Of a stretch of DNA of 45,356 bases, positions 1 through 8,275 are shown in pieces. Position 1 is the first letter of the stretch. Every line of letters begins with the position of its first letter. The translations under genes were made by a program, and so were the position numbers. The notes beneath the pieces are model-generated. The model was not told the DNA's origin. It saw only the letters and a program-made list of their open reading frames with translations, and ran no database searches. Source of the stretch: Phycisphaerae bacterium (GTDB taxonomy: Bacteria; Planctomycetota; Phycisphaerae; UBA1845; Fen-1342); the NCBI GenBank assembly GCA_028279405.1, contig JANQNU010000019.1, forward strand, positions 1 to 45,356, read 5' to 3'.

Positions 1-978
1 AGGGGCGCGGTACCCGTCACGTTCACACTGACCTTCGTCGAATGTGCCGGCGGCGCCGGTGGTAGTGCCTTCGCGCGCGGCGGCAACGGAGCTGACGGCG
101 CCCCCGGGCAGGACGGTGGAAACGGCGGCGGAGCCATCGCCCGAGCGGGCGGCTCACCAGCCATCATCACCATTGCCGGAACGCGCTGCGGTAACGCTAC
201 CGCAATCGGTGGCTTGGGCGGCAACGGCGGGACGGGCTGTGATATCACCGACGAAGGAGGCAACGGCGGTCTCGGCGGCGATGCCGACGCGCAAGGACCG
301 TTCGGAATTCTCAAATGCCCCGATCGCGTGGCTCGACTAAGGGCGACCGGCAGCGAAGGCGGCGATGGCGGTGACGATGAAGACGATCCCGGGACCGGCG
401 GCAAGGGCGGCACCGCCGAAACAAACGTAGCGCTCGCGGAAACCGTCGGCCAGGAAACGCTGACCGATGGCCAAGACGGAACAGACGGTCAGGGCTGCCC
501 ACCGGCCAACGACAACGCGAACGACAATGACAACGGAAACAACAACGGAGGTGGGAATGACACCGGCAACATGAACGACAACCGCAACGACAATGGCGGC
601 GACCCCGTCGAGACGCCGACGTTGGAGAAGATCTTCACCATGACCGTCATCGCGCTCCCATCCTCTGGAACGACCAACGATTGCACGGTCGGTTCGGCGT
701 TGATTGACTTCTTCAACTTCACCGTTCCCGACGATGCATCGAAGGTCTTTGTGGCAGTGACCGGCCAAGACGGGAGCAGCCGGGTGAATGTCCAAGTCGA
801 GCACGTCCCTGACCGAGGCAGTACCGACGAGATCATCAACATCTGTGGCAGCAACCAAGACAGCAACACCACCAGCTTTAACTTCGTCCCCGAGAACAAA
901 GGTCGCTGGCTGATCGCGATCGCCGACGCGGCGCTCCTTTCGAGCGAGTACGAGATCTGCATCCAGGTCGAACGGTAG
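1..978 (+). CDS. Gly-rich secreted-type protein with NDN linker, 5' partial
   Basis: The frame is open from the first base, so the gene starts upstream and only the last 325 residues are visible. Residues 1-160 are Gly/Asn/Asp-rich with GGNGG, GGLGG and GGDGG strings, like other low-complexity extracellular proteins. Residues about 170-202 form an Asn/Asp linker built from NDN, NDNGNNN and NMNDNRND. The last 120 residues look like a beta-sandwich ('FNFTVPDDASKVFVAVTG' and, near the end, 'EICIQVER') and contain three cysteines. This part faintly recalls a pre-peptidase C-terminal (PPC) domain, which is an inference. The linker style is common in Planctomycetota surface proteins. Function unknown; probably exported, but the signal peptide is outside the window. 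Repeat cluster 1 starts just after the TAG stop. Confidence 0.8.
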   Translation, partial: RGAVPVTFTLTFVECAGGAGGSAFARGGNGADGAPGQDGGNGGGAIARAGGSPAIITIAGTRCGNATAIGGLGGNGGTGCDITDEGGNGGLGGDADAQGPFGILKCPDRVARLRATGSEGGDGGDDEDDPGTGGKGGTAETNVALAETVGQETLTDGQDGTDGQGCPPANDNANDNDNGNNNGGGNDTGNMNDNRNDNGGDPVETPTLEKIFTMTVIALPSSGTTNDCTVGSALIDFFNFTVPDDASKVFVAVTGQDGSSRVNVQVEHVPDRGSTDEIINICGSNQDSNTTSFNFVPENKGRWLIAIADAALLSSEYEICIQVER

Positions 979-984
979 GGTCGG

Positions 985-1179
985 TACTCGGTGCCCCACC
1001 CCATCTTGGCGTGGGGACGTCGGGTGGCACTGGCGCCCCAGATCCCCCCGCTTGCGCTCGGGGCTCGTACTATGAGGTAACGATTCGCGCCGGGGCAAGC
1101 GGCGTAGACGCTTGCCTCGCAAAGGGAGCTTGCTCCCCACCCACCGTTGCGCTCCGTGTCTGGTCCTACTGGCACGGCG
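985..1179. repeat. Interspersed repeat cluster 1
   Basis: This gap between two convergent genes holds three of the modules found in other gaps of the window: a GTGCCCCACCCC...GTGGGGAC inverted repeat (about 990-1019), the GCGCTCGGGGCTCGT module (about 1046-1076) and the CAAAGGGAGCTTGCTCCCC palindrome (about 1120-1138). A GGGTGGCACTGGCG fragment (from about 1022) matches the start of another module. The open frames across it read only repeat sequence and are not counted as genes. Confidence 0.8.
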
Positions 1180-2220
1180 CTACGGCGCCAGGCGCCGCGA
1201 CTCTTCGGCACAATAGTGGTCCGTCATGCCGGCAATGTAGTCGGCAACGACGCGTTGCACCCCCTGCAACTCGATACGCTGGGTGTATCGGCCCGGAAGC
1301 TCGTCGATCCGCTCCGAATACGCATCGAACAGGCGCGTGATCAGCCGGGTCGCTTCTTCGTCTGAGGCGCGCAAACGCGCCGAACGGTACATCCGCTCGA
1401 ACAGGAAGCTGCAAAGCTCGTCAAAATCCGCCTGCGTTCGCTCGGACAGCGCCAGACCCGACCGTGTCGGATCCGCACGGAACTGTGCAGACACGTCGTC
1501 CAGCAAGTGCTGCTGGATTCGATCGAGCGCCGAACGAACATGCCCGCGCCAGCCGAGATCGTCGCTCGGCTGCGGGCCGTCGTAGAACCGTCGCCAGAGA
1601 TCGAGCTCCATGAGCCCGGCCGGGTCGAAGAGCCCAGCAAACAGGCCGTCCTGCAGGTCGTGCAGACTGTACGCGAACTGGTCGGATAGCGCGGCGACGC
1701 GACCCTCGATCGCCGTCTCGGACCCATTCACCGATGACTGCGAATGGGGTCGATCATAGCGGGTCTCGTGGGTCTTGAGGCAATCCCGCACCGCGCGCGT
1801 CAGATTCAAGCCGCGAAACGGCGGATACGGATGCTCGAGATACTCGACCACGCGCAGCGACTGTGCGTTATGCTCGAACCCGCCCGCAGATTGCATGCAC
1901 GCGTTCAGCGCCCGCTCGCCGGCATGCCCGAACGGCGCATGTCCCAGGTCGTGAGCCAACGCGACAACCTCGGCCAGATCGCAGTTGAGTTCGAGCGAAT
2001 GCGCGAGAGACCGCGCCAGAATCGAGACCTCCAATGTGTGTGTCAGGCGCGTCCGAAAGTGGTCGCCGCTCATCGCGACGAAGACCTGCGTCTTGTATTG
2101 GAGTCGACGAAACGCCGAGGATTGCACGATCCGTCGGCGGTCAATCGCTAGCGCCGGAGCGTCCGCGACGTGCGGATCCGGATGATCACGCGACAAATCC
2201 GGCAATGACCTTGGCATCAT
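1180..2220 (-). CDS. dgt: dGTPase-like HD-domain triphosphohydrolase
   Basis: The 346-residue protein matches the deoxyguanosinetriphosphate triphosphohydrolase-like family, cytosolic HD enzymes that split dNTPs into deoxynucleoside and triphosphate. Visible motifs are SAFRRLQYKTQVF (35-47), RLTHTLEV with H61, HDLGHAPFGHAGE with H90-D91, GGFEHNAQSLRVVE (113-126) and a later Asp at about 180 (LSDQFAY), so the H...HD...D metal set is complete. The start is placed at the ATGATG ending at 2220 because AGGGAAGGG lies 5 nt upstream; an in-frame ATG at 2274 lacks this. Substrate preference within the family cannot be read from sequence. It converges on the gene at 1-978 with repeat cluster 1 between them. 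Confidence 0.9.
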   Translation of the reverse strand: MMPRSLPDLSRDHPDPHVADAPALAIDRRRIVQSSAFRRLQYKTQVFVAMSGDHFRTRLTHTLEVSILARSLAHSLELNCDLAEVVALAHDLGHAPFGHAGERALNACMQSAGGFEHNAQSLRVVEYLEHPYPPFRGLNLTRAVRDCLKTHETRYDRPHSQSSVNGSETAIEGRVAALSDQFAYSLHDLQDGLFAGLFDPAGLMELDLWRRFYDGPQPSDDLGWRGHVRSALDRIQQHLLDDVSAQFRADPTRSGLALSERTQADFDELCSFLFERMYRSARLRASDEEATRLITRLFDAYSERIDELPGRYTQRIELQGVQRVVADYIAGMTDHYCAEESRRLAP

Positions 2221-2385
2221 GGTTCCCTTCCCTCTACCCGCCACGAAACTATCGCGAAACCGCCAACCGGTCAACCCGAAAATCGGTAAATGTTAGGGTT
2301 CATCACTGGTCGCTTGCGTCGTCAAGATCCGCGAAGACGCGGTCATTCACAGCCTGGAAACCACGAGTGCCGCACCGGGAGTGCC

Positions 2386-3420
2386 TCACCGGAGGAACTG
2401 CTGGACCGCCGCTGTCGGATCCTCGTGCGCGATCACGGCGGTGCAGACGCAAAGCACATCGGCGCCGGCGGCGCGACCCGCGTCGGCATTCTCGGACGTG
2501 ATCCCACCGATCGCGACGAGTGGCAGTGCGGTCAGCGAACGTGCCGCCGCAAGCATCTCAGGACCGGCGACGTAATCCTGCGGCTTGGTGTCGGTCGGGA
2601 ACATCGGCCCGACCGCGATGTAGTCGGGCTGCTGCTCGATCGCGAGCGCAACCTGATCGACCGTATGCGTGCTGATCCCGACCAGCATTCGTCGCCCTAC
2701 GAACCGACGCACTTCGCGCAACGGCAAGTCGTCCTGCCCCACATGGAGGATGTCCGCGTCAACGAGGGAGGCAATATCCGGGCGATCGTTGATACAAAGC
2801 AACGCGTCGTACTCCCGCGTTACACGACGAAACATCCGAGCTCGCTCCAGCAGCTCCGCGTCGCTGAGCCCCTTCTCTCGGAGCTGGACGCAGCGAGCGC
2901 CCCCCGCCAGCACGGCGTGGACCGTCGCTTCCAACGGCCGGCGGCAAAACGCGGCGGTGATGATCACGTACAACCCGCACTCCCGGAACCGCACACGAGA
3001 CGGCTCCACGCGAAGAAGCAGGGACTCGAGCGCATAAGCGCGATAACGGGTGGTCTCGACGATGTCGGCAAGCGTCGGGTCGATCGGCTTGAGAAACTCG
3101 TCCAGCGAACGGGTCGCTTCGCGGAGACGACCGAATGCCGCCTTTACCACGGACTCCGCGTCGGCCCGGGAACGCTCCGCCTCGGTCTTGAGTTCGCGCC
3201 CGATGTCGTGGTCCACGTCGCGCGCCGCCAGCAAACGATCGGGGCCAAGACGATCGCGAATGGCGCGCAGGTCATGACGGCATTGCTTCAAATCGGCGGA
3301 AGGCGCAGGCGCATTTTGGATGAAACGTGCGTAGTCCTCGATCACACGGAGCGCCTCGCTGGCCCGATTCAAGTTCGCGTCAACCACGCGCAGGATCGTC
3401 GGGTCAGGGGATTCCGTCAT
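2386..3420 (-). CDS. thiE: Thiamine-phosphate synthase with N-terminal ThiD2-like domain
   Basis: The 344-residue fusion has an N-terminal helical domain (about 5-130, with 'ILRVVDANLNRASEALRVIE') of the ThiD2 type and a C-terminal ThiE TIM barrel (about 150-344). ThiE joins HMP-pyrophosphate and thiazole phosphate into thiamine phosphate. Its motifs are visible: VQLREKG, NDRPDIA, HVGQDDLP, GISTHT, AVGPMFPT and AIGGI. ThiD2 domains have been proposed as alternative HMP-phosphate kinases, so this chain might do two consecutive steps; that is inference from the family. The ATG at 3420 overlaps the TGA of the upstream membrane-protein gene by 4 bases (ATGA), implying translational coupling. A longer frame start at 3528 lies wholly inside that gene and is rejected. 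Confidence 0.9.
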   Translation of the reverse strand: MTESPDPTILRVVDANLNRASEALRVIEDYARFIQNAPAPSADLKQCRHDLRAIRDRLGPDRLLAARDVDHDIGRELKTEAERSRADAESVVKAAFGRLREATRSLDEFLKPIDPTLADIVETTRYRAYALESLLLRVEPSRVRFRECGLYVIITAAFCRRPLEATVHAVLAGGARCVQLREKGLSDAELLERARMFRRVTREYDALLCINDRPDIASLVDADILHVGQDDLPLREVRRFVGRRMLVGISTHTVDQVALAIEQQPDYIAVGPMFPTDTKPQDYVAGPEMLAAARSLTALPLVAIGGITSENADAGRAAGADVLCVCTAVIAHEDPTAAVQQFLR

Positions 3421-3857
3421 GGCCGGACGCTCTGCAACAAACCATGTAACGCCAGCTCGTCCAAGATGTTGCGAAAAATCAGGAACGAACCGATCAAGAC
3501 CGGGACAGTGGTGATCATGACCGACCATTTCGCAAGGCGTAGACCGCGCTGAGGCTTGAAACGCCCCACGACCTCGCAGGCCAGAATGACGAAGATCACC
3601 AACGAGAACTTGTACAGGACCAAACCGCGCAGGTCATACTGGTCGATGACCCAGGCCGCCAGCGCGTTCACCTCGCTGCCGCCCAGATACAGGATGGTCC
3701 ACGTCAGCATCAGATCCAGCGCGGAGAGAAAGACGAACCAGGTGTAGGCGCCGGGATAGAGCGCGGCACCGCGACGCGGCGCCAGCTCCTGCGCGATTGC
3801 GTGAGACGTGGATCGGGGCGTCAGCTCTTCCATGTCGGACCCATCGGGCGGATGCAT
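3417..3857 (-). CDS. Small multi-pass membrane protein, DUF5658-like
   Basis: This 146-residue protein is predicted to sit in the inner membrane with three hydrophobic segments (about 38-59, 78-95 and 112-130). The string 'FVFLSALDLMLTWTILYLGGSEVNALA' (residues 42-68 region) resembles the DUF5658 pattern of Leu-Asp-Leu-Thr followed by Gly-x-Glu-x-Asn; no function is known for that family. Two starts are possible, ATG at 3857 and ATG at 3833; neither has a clear Shine-Dalgarno, so the longer form is listed. Its stop overlaps the start of the thiE fusion, so the two genes form a transcription unit, but no thiamine role can be inferred for this protein. Confidence 0.75.
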   Translation of the reverse strand: MHPPDGSDMEELTPRSTSHAIAQELAPRRGAALYPGAYTWFVFLSALDLMLTWTILYLGGSEVNALAAWVIDQYDLRGLVLYKFSLVIFVILACEVVGRFKPQRGLRLAKWSVMITTVPVLIGSFLIFRNILDELALHGLLQSVRP

Positions 3858-4032
3858 GCAGTTCGTCCAGTCCTCGGCCGGGTTTCGGCTCTGCGAGGGT
3901 CAGTGCGCATATTATCTGCGCGGACTGATAAAATTTTGTCCGAAAGAGTGGAATCTCGCGAACTGCACGTCCTAGTATTTTTTGTTGGCTGATTTGGTGC
4001 CCCTGTTCATGTTGGCGGAAAAGGGGCTTCAG

Positions 4033-4355
4033 GCGTTGCCGACGGGTCTTCGGGTTTTACCCGGGCAGCGTATGGGATGGTGACGACCACGCAGGTTTGC
4101 CTAGGCTGTGGCGTCCAACATTGCCGGTATTCGCAACGGCCGAGCATCGGGCTCTGTGATCGGCGTGGCGTACCTCCCACCTGAACTGCGGGACTATTCC
4201 AACTCCCGCGCTTGGATCACGAGCCCGCTTGATTGAGCGGATTTGAACGCCTTCGTGGCGTGTCGGCATGCGATCGTCGGTCGCGTCGCCGGAATAACGA
4301 GTCTCTATCTCCTCCTTTCTATACCGGGCTGCCCCACACAGTCCGGTTTTTTTTT
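4033..4355 (+). ncRNA. Candidate structured non-coding RNA of unknown family
   Basis: No protein gene fits between 3858 and 4511, yet the + strand carries a chain of hairpins closed by a strong intrinsic terminator. Stems read by eye: GCGTTGCC/GGCAGCGT (4033-4040 with 4064-4071, two G-U pairs) enclosing CGGGT/ACCCG; GACG..CCA..CAG with CTG.TGG.CGTC (4082-4115); GCCG/CGGC (4123-4140); a 12-pair stem with one bulged T (4149-4161 with 4215-4226) enclosing GCGGGA/TCCCGC; ACGCC/GGCGT (4247-4261); then the terminator at 4324. The 5' end is uncertain; TAAAAT at 3929 and TAGTAT at 3973 are possible -10 boxes without good -35 partners. No signature of tmRNA, RNase P RNA, SRP RNA, 6S RNA or tRNA was found. 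An mRNA leader or antisense RNA remains possible. Confidence 0.4.
4324..4355 (+). terminator. Strong intrinsic terminator with no upstream coding gene
   Basis: CCGGGCTG (4324-4331) pairs with CAGTCCGG (4339-4346, one G-U) around a 7-base loop, followed by nine T (4347-4355). The T run is only on the + strand, whereas the protein genes to the left are on the minus strand, so it must end some other + transcript. Confidence 0.75.
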
Positions 4356-4423
4356 GCGCGCAGTCCACGGCCTCCCCGAGCATCGGCGTCGCGCGACTCC
4401 GGCGATCGGCACCTCACGCGGGC

Positions 4424-4451
4424 TTGTGACGCTCGGCGGCGCCATTAAGAT
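4424..4451 (+). promoter_or_regulatory. Sigma70-like promoter for the small lipoprotein gene
   Basis: TTGTGA (4424-4429), a 16-base spacer and TAAGAT (4446-4451). The expected transcript would have a leader of about 54 bases before the ATG at 4512. A CGGCGC/GCGCCG inverted repeat overlaps the -10 box (about 4435-4457). Confidence 0.45.
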
Positions 4452-4511
4452 AGCGCCGTTGCGATGTGCGACGAAGGGTCGCTCCGCAGCGGACCAAAAC
4501 CGGAGGCTGGT

Positions 4512-4703
4512 ATGTTCAAGCGACGAATCAAGTTCACGGCACTCTGTCTTTCCAGCGGCGTGCTCCTGCAACTCGGAGCCTGCGTCGGACCCCTGCTGGG
4601 CACTCTCGCTCAGGACGTGTTTGGGCTGGTCATCGGCGGCGTCCTGACCGCGGTGCTCTCGGCCCTCACCGGCGCAGCGAACAACGCCGACATGATGATG
4701 TAA
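4512..4703 (+). CDS. Small predicted lipoprotein, 63 aa
   Basis: The start is the ATG at 4512, set by GGAGG at 4502-4506. The product begins MFKRRIKF, followed by a hydrophobic stretch and LGAC, which fits a lipobox with the lipidated Cys at about residue 24. The mature part is only about 40 residues: a hydrophobic segment (about 30-52) and the tail ANNADMMM. It is probably anchored in a membrane. No family was recognised. A promoter-like pair lies at 4424-4451 and the next gene starts about 300 bases downstream, so it is likely transcribed alone. The longer frame from 4464 ignores the good ribosome binding site. Confidence 0.65.
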   Translation: MFKRRIKFTALCLSSGVLLQLGACVGPLLGTLAQDVFGLVIGGVLTAVLSALTGAANNADMMM

Positions 4704-5000
4704 CGGGAACTTCCCGGGCACGGGCCGGGCGCCTGTGTCCGAGAATCACGCGCACGAACCGCTGCCGGCGTTCTCGAAGGGATGCCGGCAGTTTTTCTGG
4801 GCCCACCGCGGATCGCCGGGCCCCGAGCCAGGGGGAGACACCGACAGCGCGCACTGTTTGAATTCCATGAATTCGGCCGCCGAGGCGCGCAATCGCCGAT
4901 CGGACGCTGACTTAGCGGCCCGGCGGGCATTATAATGCCAGCATGGTGCGGCCCTAGTTTTCGGTCGCCGACATTTCCGACCAGGAGGAGGACAAGAGCA

Positions 5001-7496
5001 ATGATCCGCAATGCGCTACTGCGTGGAATCTGCATCGGGACGGCAACGCTGGCAACCGGTCTGCCGGCCGCGCGCGCCGGCGAAGACTGCAACAACAACG
5101 GGATTCCGGACAGTGTCGACATCATGCCGACACTGGACTTCGGGGCGGGGCTCAACTACCTCACGGCCCCCATTCCAAGCTCACCGGGGATCGGCGACAT
5201 CAACAACGACGGACTGCTGGACGCCGCTGTCACGTCGATCTCCCAGGATTACGTGGCGATCGTGTTCGGTCAGCCCGACGGGTCCTTCACGTTCCCAATT
5301 ACCGAGGATACGCTCGGGCGTCCGACCGGCGTAGCGCTGGGCGATTTCGACGGCGATCTGGACCTCGACTGCGTTACCGCAGACCGCGACGACGCCACGA
5401 TTTCGCTGATCCGGAACGACGCCAACACCAGCTTCCAGCGCATCGCCGGCCTCAACCTTGTCGGCGTCACCATGACCGGCGTGGTCGGCGGCCGATTCAA
5501 CAACGATACGAATGATGATTTCATCTTGATGACCAGCACCGGCTTTCAGGTGTTTCTCGGAGACGGCACCCCCTTCGGCTTCAACTCGCTGCCGCCACAG
5601 GCGTTGAGCGGCACCGTCGCCGGCGCAGCCGTGGAAGACATCGACGGGGATCTCGACCTCGATTTCGTCGGCTTCATTCCGAACACCAACACGGTCGTCA
5701 TCGCTCGCAACGACGGTACCGGCGTTTTCACCACCACGACGTTCGCCGCCGGCGGGGTTGTCAACGGCGTGGCGCTCGGCCAACTGACGGGCTCGGCTTT
5801 GCCCGATCTGGTCACGACCCTCGGATTCGACGGGAACGCCGAGCAATACACGAACATGGGCGGCGGCGTCTTCGCGATCGAGGATACGTTCCCGGCCGGC
5901 GATCGGCCGAGCCATGCGGTGATTGCGGATCTCGACGGTGACGCGGACAACGATCTGGCAGTGTCCTACGCGATCACCGGCAATCCCAACCGCGACAACG
6001 TCCGGGTCTTCCGCAACGAAGCCGGCGTGCTGACGCAGTACAGCTCGGCGATGACCGCCCGATTCTCGCGGTTCGTGGTCGCGGCGGACAACGACGACGA
6101 CAATGACAATGACCTGCTGGTGTTCGCTTTGAACGGCACCATCACGGCGCTCGACAACGACGGTGCCGGCAACTTCCCCGGTGGCCCGAGCCGGCTCGAG
6201 GTCGCTAACGCATTCGCCGTCGTCGCCCGCGACCTGGACGGCGATCTGGACACCGACCTCGCCGTCGCCCGCACGACGGGGTTCGTGGACATCTATCGCT
6301 ACGATCCGCCGAACTACTCCTTGATCGACTCGGAAGCGGTCGGCGGGCAGCCCGTGGCGTTGCACGCCGTCCTCCTGAACGATGACAGCACCATCGACCT
6401 GGTGACCGCCAACAACGACGACGGCACGATCTCGGTGCTCTTCGGCAACCCGGACGGCACCTTCCAGCCCGCAGTAACCATTCCTGTTGATGTCGAAGTG
6501 ACCTTCGTCACGTCGGCCGACTTCGATCAGGATATGGACATGGACATCGCGGTCACCTACCCCGGCATCTTCGAGTCCGGCGCCGGCGGCGGCTGCAACT
6601 GCTACATGGGCGGCGGTGCGGTGTACGTCTTCAAGAACGACGGCATGGGCGGACTCTCGCTGTTCGAAACGATCCCGACCGGCGACGGCACGTTCGGCGT
6701 CGCGGCTGCCGACCTCGACAACGACCTGTTCCCGGAGATCGTCGTCGCCAATCGCGACCAGAGCGATGTGCGCATCCACTTCAACAACGGCGACGCCACC
6801 TTCACCAGTACGAGCAGCTTCCTATTCGGTCCCGGCGCGATCTCCGTCGAGCTTGCGGACTTCGACGGCAATGGTACGACCGATATCGCCGCCGGCCGGT
6901 TCGAACTCAATGAACTCACCGACGAGTCCGTGCTCGTGCTGCTGAACGACGGGAGCGCCAACTTTACGCCTAGCGGTCCTTTCCCGGCGAGCGCTGGCAC
7001 GGTCGATCTCGTCTCGGCCGACCTTGACGACGATGGCGATCGCGACCTCGTGTTCGGCGGGATCTTCAGCGGCGACGCCAGCGTCTTGCCCAATCTCGGC
7101 GACGGCACGTTCGGTCCGCCAATCAACAACCACATCGGAGACGGCGCGATCCGAACCGCGATCGCCGACCGCACGGGCAACGGAACGCTCGACCTGCTCG
7201 TCGTCGGGCTCAGCGGCCAAGTCGTCTTCCTCGAAAACGACTTCCTCCCGGCGGCCAGCCTGGACGAGAATGACAACGGGATTCCGGACGAGTGCGAAAC
7301 ACTGCCCGGCGACATGAACTGCGACGGCGCCGTTAGCGTCGGCGACATCAATCCCTTCGTCCTGGCGCTTACCGACCCGGCCGGATATGCCGCAATGTTC
7401 CCGGACTGCAACATCCTCAACGGCGATTGCAGCGACGATGGTCTCGTCACCGTCGGCGACATCAACTGCTTCGTCGCATTGGTCACCGGCGGCTGA
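5001..7496 (+). CDS. Secreted FG-GAP/VCBS repeat protein with dockerin-like C-terminus
   Basis: The 831-residue protein starts at the ATG at 5001 with AGGAGGAGG just upstream and a signal peptide ending near 'LPAARAG'. DCNNNGIPD follows it, and the same NGIPD motif returns near residue 755 just after the repeat region. Between them I count 14 FG-GAP/VCBS-type repeats, each with an Asp-rich loop such as GDFDGDLDLD, ADLDGDADND or ADLDDDGDRD; these usually bind calcium and form beta-propeller blades. The last 60 residues hold two dockerin-like units, GDMNCDGAVSVGDINPFV and GDCSDDGLVTVGDINCFV. An extracellular structural or binding role is likely; the ligand is unknown. An intrinsic terminator follows at 7576. 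Confidence 0.9.
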   Translation: MIRNALLRGICIGTATLATGLPAARAGEDCNNNGIPDSVDIMPTLDFGAGLNYLTAPIPSSPGIGDINNDGLLDAAVTSISQDYVAIVFGQPDGSFTFPITEDTLGRPTGVALGDFDGDLDLDCVTADRDDATISLIRNDANTSFQRIAGLNLVGVTMTGVVGGRFNNDTNDDFILMTSTGFQVFLGDGTPFGFNSLPPQALSGTVAGAAVEDIDGDLDLDFVGFIPNTNTVVIARNDGTGVFTTTTFAAGGVVNGVALGQLTGSALPDLVTTLGFDGNAEQYTNMGGGVFAIEDTFPAGDRPSHAVIADLDGDADNDLAVSYAITGNPNRDNVRVFRNEAGVLTQYSSAMTARFSRFVVAADNDDDNDNDLLVFALNGTITALDNDGAGNFPGGPSRLEVANAFAVVARDLDGDLDTDLAVARTTGFVDIYRYDPPNYSLIDSEAVGGQPVALHAVLLNDDSTIDLVTANNDDGTISVLFGNPDGTFQPAVTIPVDVEVTFVTSADFDQDMDMDIAVTYPGIFESGAGGGCNCYMGGGAVYVFKNDGMGGLSLFETIPTGDGTFGVAAADLDNDLFPEIVVANRDQSDVRIHFNNGDATFTSTSSFLFGPGAISVELADFDGNGTTDIAAGRFELNELTDESVLVLLNDGSANFTPSGPFPASAGTVDLVSADLDDDGDRDLVFGGIFSGDASVLPNLGDGTFGPPINNHIGDGAIRTAIADRTGNGTLDLLVVGLSGQVVFLENDFLPAASLDENDNGIPDECETLPGDMNCDGAVSVGDINPFVLALTDPAGYAAMFPDCNILNGDCSDDGLVTVGDINCFVALVTGG

Positions 7497-7575
7497 TCTG
7501 CCACGGGCGGTTCAGGCCCGGCCGAGCCGGCCCGCTAGCGCCTCGGCGAGAACATCTCGAATCGGACAAGTCGTG

Positions 7576-7613
7576 GCGGCACAGGGCATCGGAGTCCTGT
7601 GCCGCTCGTTTTT
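7576..7613 (+). terminator. Intrinsic terminator after the FG-GAP gene
   Basis: GCGGCACAGG (7576-7585) pairs perfectly with CCTGTGCCGC (7596-7605) and is followed by TCG and five T. Confidence 0.85.
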
Positions 7614-7640
7614 ATCTGATCCCTAGGGCCCCGTTACGAG

Positions 7641-7801
7641 TTAGACGAAACAGCTGATATCCCCCACAGTCAGGCGGCCACCGCGCACTCCGCCCACAAC
7701 CCCGGACCAGCTATTCTCCATATCCACATAGAACGTCTCAGCGAACGCTACCGACGCGCCGAGCAACCCGATAATCGCTACCTCGAAATCAAGATGTCCT
7801 C
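7641..7801 (-). pseudogene. Decayed remnant of a secreted dockerin-type gene
   Basis: On the minus strand AGGGAGG (7797-7805 region) precedes a short frame that reads GLLGASVAFAETFYVD, the end of a signal peptide plus the FYVD start typical of exported repeat proteins. About 20 residues later it reads RLTVGDISCFV and stops; this matches the dockerin end TVGDINCFV of the neighbouring gene. The middle of such a protein is missing and the expected start codon is out of frame. The simplest reading is an internal deletion plus frameshift of an old paralogue. Too short to be certain; a chance match is not excluded. Confidence 0.45.
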
Positions 7802-8275
7802 CCTTCAGGTGCCTCGCTCGTGCACCAAACCCCAAGTCGCCCCGTGTGGTCAGCGTATGACAAAAGCCTTCTCGAAGGCCAACGCCAACCGTCGAATCAC
7901 GATACCGGACCCGACACCCCCATCTACGAACTCAAACACTTCGACCCGCAATGCCCCTCGTCACCCGGCTCGCTCGACATTTGCGACCAAATGAACCTTT
8001 AAATTATCGGACTAACCAATGGGGGGTCGCAGGTCGCCGCTCGTAAATGCTTGTTTTCCTGTGGGTTACGAGGGAGCGGTCGAAAACCTGTAGAAAGATG
8101 GCATTTGAACTTGCCTACGATTCGATGGAGTGCAGTTGTAGCGACGTCGCGGCCATTCGGTCCGGCGTTCGTTTCGCATTTCGACCGATTTCTGGAGGTG
8201 ATCGACGGCGCCCTCATAAGGAGAGGTAACGACGTCGTGGGAAAGAGTCCCGTTCGGACGGAGGAGTCCAGCACC
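7802..8275. other. Gene-free stretch before the first PEP-CTERM gene
   Basis: About 470 bases with no convincing gene, no intrinsic terminator and no copy of the interspersed modules. It is noticeably less GC-rich than its surroundings. It probably holds the promoter and leader of the gene at 8276 and debris of the decayed gene beside it. Confidence 0.5.

Noticed and set aside
1011..1340. Small open frames over the first repeat cluster
   Set aside because: They translate repeat modules and the antisense end of the dGTPase gene; similar strings arise at every cluster.
2290..3552. 420-codon + strand open frame
   Set aside because: Antisense to the ThiD2-ThiE fusion; Arg/His-rich shadow.
4160..4215. 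Resemblance to a 5S rRNA loop (CCCACCTGAAC)
   Set aside because: Only about a dozen bases match; the enclosing stem is 78 bases long and the other 5S helices are missing.
4205..4260. tRNA-like T-loop (GTTCAAATCC on the minus strand)
   Set aside because: The flanking bases do not form a T-stem and no anticodon or acceptor stem could be built.
4057..4383. 108-codon minus-strand frame in the hairpin-rich gap
   Set aside because: No ribosome binding site, no recognisable domain, and it crosses the + strand terminator; the stems explain the region better.
5181..6779. 532-codon open frame on the minus strand
   Set aside because: It lies antisense to the FG-GAP protein gene, whose repeats, signal peptide and ribosome binding site are clear; the shadow is Val/Asp/Arg-rich with no domain.
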